Assembly: GCA_023512835.1 (NCBI GenBank)
Contig: CM042088.1
Coordinates: forward strand, 39,908,164 to 39,972,163
Length of the DNA stretch: 64,000 bases
From: Taxillus chinensis
Taxonomy: Eukaryota; Streptophyta; Magnoliopsida; Santalales; Loranthaceae
Direction of reading: 5' to 3'
Part shown: positions 57,909-64,000 of the stretch, one piece after another
Position numbering within the stretch: the first letter of the stretch is position 1
Layout of the letters: every line of letters begins with the position of its first letter
Translations under genes and position numbers: made by a program
Notes under the pieces: model-generated
Told to the model about the DNA's origin: nothing
The model's input: only the letters and a program-made list of their open reading frames with translations
Databases searched by the model: none

Positions 57909-60151
57909 TGTCACGCCCCCGAATTCCAGGGAACCCGGAACCGGGTACATGACTTCCCCTTGCCCGCACCCGAAAGGTCAAGGGGTTGGTGACTAGCACC
58001 AATAGAGACTACACCGCTGGTCTTGTCCCAAATATGCAACCCTGTACGATCATACATCAAGGGTAATCCTGTACTTTCCCATATATCATCATGCACACAT
58101 TAAGTCAAACAATCATATACCGACATCACATCACAAACAGGATGCAAATACAACTGTCCACGGACCCATGTCCGGGATACAAACATAATACAATACACAA
58201 TACGAATACGGAATACGATCTGCATCATACATCGAGTAGTGGGCACGTCCTCTTGGAAGAAAGTCCTCCACTAGTCTCGGGTCACACCTGAAAAAGGTAA
58301 ACAACAAGTAGGGGTGAGCGACAAGCTCAGTAGGTGACCCCGACACTCCACATCATGCAAATATACAAGTCTATACTACATGCTCGTGTACTGCACCGTG
58401 TAGTGTGCACAATCATCAGGAATCAGCCTGAAAACAAACATCAGGACCTAGCCTGCCCACACAGACGGCTTGTCCACGATCCTCACTAGGATCCCAGCTC
58501 AGGGCACTCGGCCCTACCACAGCGCTATATGCCCGGACACGGTCGCCACACCGGCCCGCCATCGGTGCATATGCCCGCCATGTCAACCACATAGCACCAT
58601 CGGTGCATCACGGTGAGAACCCAAACAAGTCACGGAGTCCATGCCCCAATACCCCACATCAACATACTAACATGAGTATGGCATGTCATTCTCGACATTT
58701 CCTTTGGAACCGTAGCCGGTCTTCACAAGTAAATCCTCAATCCTTGATTTATGAAGGAAGTACCCATAGCAGCCTATTTTCTTGAAATTAAAAGTCCCGG
58801 CATTGGGTTCCCATAGCATAAATAAGATAATCCGATTTTTGGGGATTTTTTCGAGATGTCTAACCCCACTTTCCAAAAATTCACCACTACGAACTTTTGG
58901 GTTTTTCCGAGATTTTACACTAAATCCCAAATTTCACATTTTGAAATAATGGGAATTAATTTTTCTAGTATTTTTCTTTGAATCCAAATGGGGGGGTATT
59001 TCGTTATTTACATTGTAACTTAAGTATATACTTAAAATGTGTAGATGGGTATAGGTTGCAATGTAAATAGGTCCAGTCCAGTTAAATCGTATTTCGAATC
59101 GCCAGTGAAACTACATTTTCGAATCGCATTTCGAATCGCATTTCGAATCTCTTTTCGAACCGCTTCGACTCTCGAACCTACACTCGAACTACCTTCGAAA
59201 ACTACCTTCGAAGTACCCATGAATCGCCTTCGAAACTCCCCTTGAAGTACCTTCGAACCTTCGAAACGATACTCGAAAATTTCACATTCGACACTCGAAA
59301 TTACACTACATCGAACCTACCTTCGAACCTTCGAACCTTCGAAATCGCACATTCGAAATTTCCAATTTCCATCGATCTCATCGGTCGTTTTCTACCCGAT
59401 TCATGACGATTCATCGTTCATCATCGTTTTTCACTTGTTTCTCGTCCTGGATTCAACCCGAAATCTCATAAAACTCATACCTAATACTATATATTAGGTT
59501 TTAAATCACGTCTTACCCCTCGAATGCATTTAAATACAAGATTCAACCCAAAATTGGTTTTTCCCCAATTTCTAGGGTTCAACACGAATTTGCATGATTT
59601 CATCAAATTCTTACATGTTAATCCAAAAAAAACAGCAAGAAAAGGGTGAAGAATCAATGGAACACCTACCTGGAATGATTCTTGATGCTTGAACGAGCTC
59701 AAAACGCCCCAAATCGCCAAGGCCTCCAAGCTTCCTTCTCTCTTTCTCTCTCTAAGCTCTCCAACGCGAAACTTGAAACGCCGAAACGTAACGTGGAAGC
59801 TCTCTTTCCCCTATTTATATTTTTGCGATCAATCGACCTAGTCAACCATTGACCCGATCAATAATTGACCTCTAAGGTCCCGAACTCCAAATTGAGTCAA
59901 ACTACGGTCAAAACGCTCGAAATGACGAGCACAATACTACACAGATATTAGTACACCCAAATGACCGCTCAAACGCAAAGTCAACCAATAGACCCCGAAA
60001 AGTCAACAATCGGGTCAAACGGGGCCCCGACTCGGAATCGGGCCCAAGTACAGTCAAAATGCTCACATCGACGGCTACACTACCGTCCAGATAGTTACAT
60101 TCCCATAGAATGACTATCTCTCAAAACTACCCAAATACGAGTCTTTACATC
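57909..60151 (-). repeat. 3' LTR of Ty3/gypsy element
   Basis: A 2243-base LTR with ends TGTCACGCCC (left) and CTTTACA (right), i.e. TG..CA. On the element's own (minus) strand it starts TGTAAAGACTCG directly after a purine tract and ends GGGCGTGACA. The preceding five bases at the outer left end are TGATC, the candidate target duplication; the partner would be outside the window. The LTR contains a long TTCGAA-rich array. Confidence 0.8.
59092..59355. repeat. TTCGAA-rich array in the young LTR
   Basis: Dense CATTTCGAATCG and CCTTCGAACCTTCGAA words, the latter creating repeated GAAccTTC pairs. The segment is non-coding on both strands in any family sense; open frames across it are repetitive. 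Confidence 0.75.
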
Positions 60152-60164
60152 CTCCCCACCTTAG
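60152..60164 (-). other. Polypurine tract of the gypsy element
   Basis: On the minus strand AAGGTGGGGAGGA lies immediately upstream of the TGTAAAG start of the LTR, the expected position of the plus-strand priming polypurine tract. A second, nearly identical tract (GGTGGGGAGGATGTGAGG, 60388-60406) follows directly after the polyprotein stop. Confidence 0.8.
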
Positions 60165-60406
60165 GACTTTTCGTCCTCGAAAATAAAACACATGCCCAAA
60201 TGACATAGCAAGATCCAAGCTCAATGTCCCAACAACAAAACATCAAACATGGTCACCGATCACACATGTGCAATGCAACTCGAACAAGCCAAAGGGTCGA
60301 CAAAATCCAACAACAATAAGCTAGACCACATCTCAAACAACATATGCAAAACAAATGCATAAAACATAACTCATACCTCAGGGAAGGTCCTCACATCCTC
60401 CCCACC

Positions 60407-63400
60407 TCACGACTGATCGCCCTCGAACAGCTCAGGATGAAGAACCCGCATCTGGCTCTCTTTCTCCCAAGTTTGCTCCTCCATGCCTCGGTGTCGCCAT
60501 AACACCCGAACTAGTGGGATCGTCTTGCCCCGCAAGACCTGGTCCCGCTTGTCCAAAAAATCGTGCCAGGCATCTCAACAACGGCACCATCATCGCCCAA
60601 GTCTATCTCGCGATAGTCCAAGACATGAGAAGGATCGGGTGATACCGTCTCAACCGAGACACATGAAACACATCATGTACCCGCGCTAACTCCGGTGGCA
60701 AAGCTAACCGATAAGCCCTGCGCCCACGGTGGCAACAATCTCAAATGGCCCCACAAAACGAGGGGAGAGTTTGGATCCACGTACAAACCTCCGATGCCCT
60801 CGACGTGGCGAAACCCGCAAAAATACACGGTCACCCACCTCAAACCGCAAGGGTCGACGCCTCGGTCCGCATAGGACTTCTCGCCTACTCGCGCTGTCAA
60901 CATGCGCTGTCGAATCACCGCACTATCTCTCGTGGTCTCTCGAACCATATCGGGACCGAGAACCGCTGTCTCCCCGTCCGTGCCCAACACAAGGGTGATC
61001 TACAAGGCCGCCCATATAGCGCCTCATACGGAGCCATCCCAATCGTGGCTTGATAACTGTTGTTGTAAGAGAACTCCACCAAAGGAAGGTGAGTCTCCCA
61101 ACAACCTCCAAAATCTAGGACACAGGCACGCAACATATCCTCGAGTGTCCGAATCGTCCGCTCAGATCGCCATCCGTCTGCGGATGAAAGGTCAGACCGA
61201 GGTTCACCCTGGTACCCAAAGCTCGCCGTAATCGTCTCCAAAACCGAGAGGTGAACCTCGCATCCCGATCGGATACAATAGACAATGGGACTCCATGCAA
61301 CCGCACAATAACATCAATATACCTCTCGTCCCAAAGTCCTCACCTGGGTCCGTCTCGCGAATCGGAATAAAATGCGCCGATTTGGTCAATCGGTCCACAA
61401 TAACCCATATAGTGTCGTGTCCCCTGGAACGAGGAAGTCCAGTGACAAAATCCATGGTCACGTGGTCCCATTTCCACTCGCACCTGGCAAAGACCGCAAC
61501 TCACCAGGTGATCTCAGGTGCTCGCCTTGACCTGCCGACAGGTCAAACACCGCCTCACAAAATCAGCAACGGCCTTCTTCAGGCCTGGCCACCAAAAGCC
61601 TCCCTCACGGCGTGGTACATCTTGGTCCCACCAGGATGTACAGCTAACCTCGACCGGTGAAATTCCCGAAGAACCTCCTCCTGAAGAGAAGTGGGAACTA
61701 TCAATCTACCCCTATACCGCAAAGACGTGCTCTGCATCCTCGGTCCCGGTCGGAAGATACCGCCTGGTCTCGAATCGTCGCGGATGACCTCACAATCAAT
61801 GTCCCCCACTGATCCTCTATGATCCCGTGCCGCATCTCTGGGATCGTTACAACAACACCGAGGGTCCCTCGCCCCTCGCCTGGTCACCATTTGTAACCTC
61901 ATTGCTGCTAACCGACCCATCATCTCCCATTCCTTAATGGCATAATGGGCCACCACGGCCCTGCTCTTCCTACTCGGAGCATCTGCCACCACATTACCCT
62001 TCCCAGGGGTATACATTATATCAAACTGAAACTGTTGCAGGTACTCCACCCACCGCCTCGTCTAAGGTTCAGGTCTCGCCGAGAGAAGATATACTGCAAG
62101 CTCTTGTGGTCCGTATACACCACAAACTTCTCCCCCAAGGAGATAATGTCGCCAGCTCTTAAGTGCAAAGATCACTGCAGCCTAACTCCAAATCATGCGT
62201 GGGATAGCTCGCTCATGTGGTCTCAACCGCCTAGACCCATAAGCAATCACCTGCCGCGTCTGCATCAACACACAACCAAGTCCCACCTTGGAAGCATCAC
62301 AATACACCTCGAAAGGCACACCCTCCTGTGGAAGAATCAAGATAGGTGCTGAGGTCAATCGTGCCTTCAGCTCCATGAAAGCACTCTCACACGCATCGGA
62401 CCAAATGAAAGGAACTCCCTTCCTAGTCAAGTGTGTCATAGGAGCCGCCAACCGGGAAAAATCCTCCACGAACCTCCGATAATAGCCTGCCAAACCAAGG
62501 AAGCTACGAATCTCAAACACATTCGTGGGCCTCTTCCACGACATGATCGCCTCAATCTTCTCAGGATCCACCGTGATACCCTCCGAAGATACCACATGCC
62601 CCAAGAAGTGCACCTGTTGCAACCAGAAGTCACATTTTGTGAACTTCGCATACAACCGATGCTCTCGCAAGGTCTGCAACACAACCTGCAAATGCTCCTC
62701 ATGCTCCCTCTTGGTCGCTGAATAGACCAAAATATCATCGATGAACACCACAACGAACATATCTAAAAATGGAGCAAACACCTGGTTCATCAATCCCATA
62801 AACACTTCCTGGAGCATTCGTGAGCCCAAATGGCATCACAAGCCACTCATAATGCCCATAGCGACAACTAAACGCGGTCTTAGGGATATCCGCCTCCCTA
62901 ACCCTCAATCGATGGTATCCGGATCTCAAATCTATCTTGGAAAACCATCTTGCACCTCGAAACCGATCAAACAGGTCGTCGATCCTCGGCAATGGATACC
63001 GTTCTTCACGATCATCCGGTTCAGCTTCCGGTAGTCTATACATAGCCGAAGTGAACCATCCGCCTTCTTGGCGAACAACACCTGGAGCGCCCCACGGTGA
63101 GCTACTCCGCTTGATAAAGCCTCGCGCCAATAGGTCATCTATTTGTCTCTTGAGCTCTCTAAGCTCGTCGGTGCCATCCTGTAGGCCGCTAACCTGATCG
63201 GTGTTGTCCCTGGCAACAACTCGATCGAAAACTCTACCTCCCTCACGGGTGGCAAACCGACCAAGTCCTCGGGAAACACATCCGGGAACCGATCTACAAT
63301 GGGTGGCAAAACAGCCTTCCCCTCTCTCCTCCTGTCAACCAATGTCAAGTGGCTAACCTGGTGGGTCACATCACCCCACCCATGCCTCAATGGTCCCAAC

Positions 63401-64000
63401 CTGCATGCCTCCTCGGTCCACTCACCCACAAAGACACCCCGCGTGCCCCCTGGTGTGAGGAACGTCACACGCCGTCGAAAACAATCAATCTTGGCCTCCA
63501 CGGAGACCAACCAGTCCATACCCAGGATAACATCAAAATCATCTAACTCCATGATATATAAATCACACAACAGGTTAACACCCCCAAGTGTTACCTGACA
63601 AGCACGACGAGATACTCTCAAGTATCACAATTCCACCCAAAGGTGAAGCAACCATCGAGACCGACTCACTGTCTCCTGGTCTAACTCTAATCCAACCACC
63701 GTAGCATACGAAATAAAAGAATGGGTAGCACCAGTATCAATCAAAACCGAACAAATAGTATGAGAAATGATGATGGTACCTCTCACCACTGAAGGTCCTG
63801 CTCCTGCCTCATCCACCTGGTGGAACCTCTGCCTCTCTGTGGTGAGGGCAAAAGTCCTCCCTCGTGGTCCACCGCCACTAGCCTGGCCCATTGGGGCCTT
63901 GCCCCGCCGATCAACATGACCCTGTGCCTCCCGTTGAGGCCGCCGCACCGCAGGTCGCGTCTGCGTGCTCGTGCCGGCGGCACCGACCTCTCGAGATGGA
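60407..64000 (-). pseudogene. Decayed Ty3/gypsy gag-pol, running off the window
   Basis: Remains of a polyprotein in minus orientation, gag side to the right. In order: basic gag tail and protease with the LIDTGATHSFIS active site (about 63705-63741); protease end and RT start (63139-63621, ILGMDWL and FPDVFPEDL); RT palm (62735-63130, [16 protein letters not shown]); RT active site FIDDILVYS near 62720-62745; RNase H with [12 protein letters not shown] near 62300; integrase zinc-binding remnant (61579-61670); core with DFVTGLP (near 61450) and SDRDARF (near 61265); and a C-terminus ending at TGA 60407-60409. At least four frame changes plus internal stops make it non-functional. Style is chromovirus-like (Tekay/Del or relatives), but the lineage is uncertain. 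The 5' LTR and most of gag lie beyond the right edge. Confidence 0.88.

Noticed and set aside
57909..64000. Active Ty3/gypsy element
   Set aside because: The polyprotein has several frame changes and stops in RT and integrase, so this copy cannot encode working proteins.

Overview
This is nuclear DNA from a flowering plant, almost certainly a eudicot. The evidence is three complete intron-rich genes whose exon translations read as typical land-plant proteins, AT-rich introns with GT..AG ends, a plant-type tRNA-Glu, and plant retrotransposon debris (Ty1/copia, Ty3/gypsy, L1-type LINE, SINE tails, MITEs). The species cannot be told from the sequence alone.

Layout. (1) 1-4414: AT-rich intergenic DNA with one MITE. 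(2) 4415-11896, minus strand: RPB2, the second-largest subunit of RNA polymerase II, 25 coding exons, 1194 residues, uninterrupted. (3) 11897-13788: intergenic, with an unidentified island (13060-13460) and a long GA microsatellite. (4) 13789-26005, minus strand: MED16 (SFR6), a Mediator tail subunit, 16 coding exons, 1253 residues, uninterrupted; its tenth intron holds a dead copia element. (5) 26006-36442: intergenic, with a TTCGA-rich tandem repeat, two related terminal-inverted-repeat elements, a solo copia LTR with perfect target duplication, and a tRNA-Glu(CUC) gene. (6) 36443-48658, minus strand: CPL1 (FRY2)-type RNA polymerase II CTD phosphatase, 17 coding exons, 952 residues, uninterrupted; its ninth intron holds a dead antisense LINE. 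(7) 48659-55645: very AT-rich intergenic DNA. (8) 55646-64000: LTR-retrotransposon DNA: an old LTR, then the 3' LTR and decayed pol of a minus-strand Ty3/gypsy element that continues past the right edge.

The three protein genes are consecutive, lie on the same strand and act in one process. RPB2 forms part of the polymerase active centre, MED16 links activators to the polymerase through Mediator, and CPL1 dephosphorylates the polymerase CTD. In Arabidopsis MED16 and CPL1 both affect cold- and stress-responsive genes. This physical cluster is the most notable observation here. I found no prokaryote-like system, CRISPR array or new multigene pathway; the rest is mobile-element sediment. Exon borders were set by eye from splice sites, reading-frame continuity and remembered family sequence, and have not been checked by alignment or RNA data.
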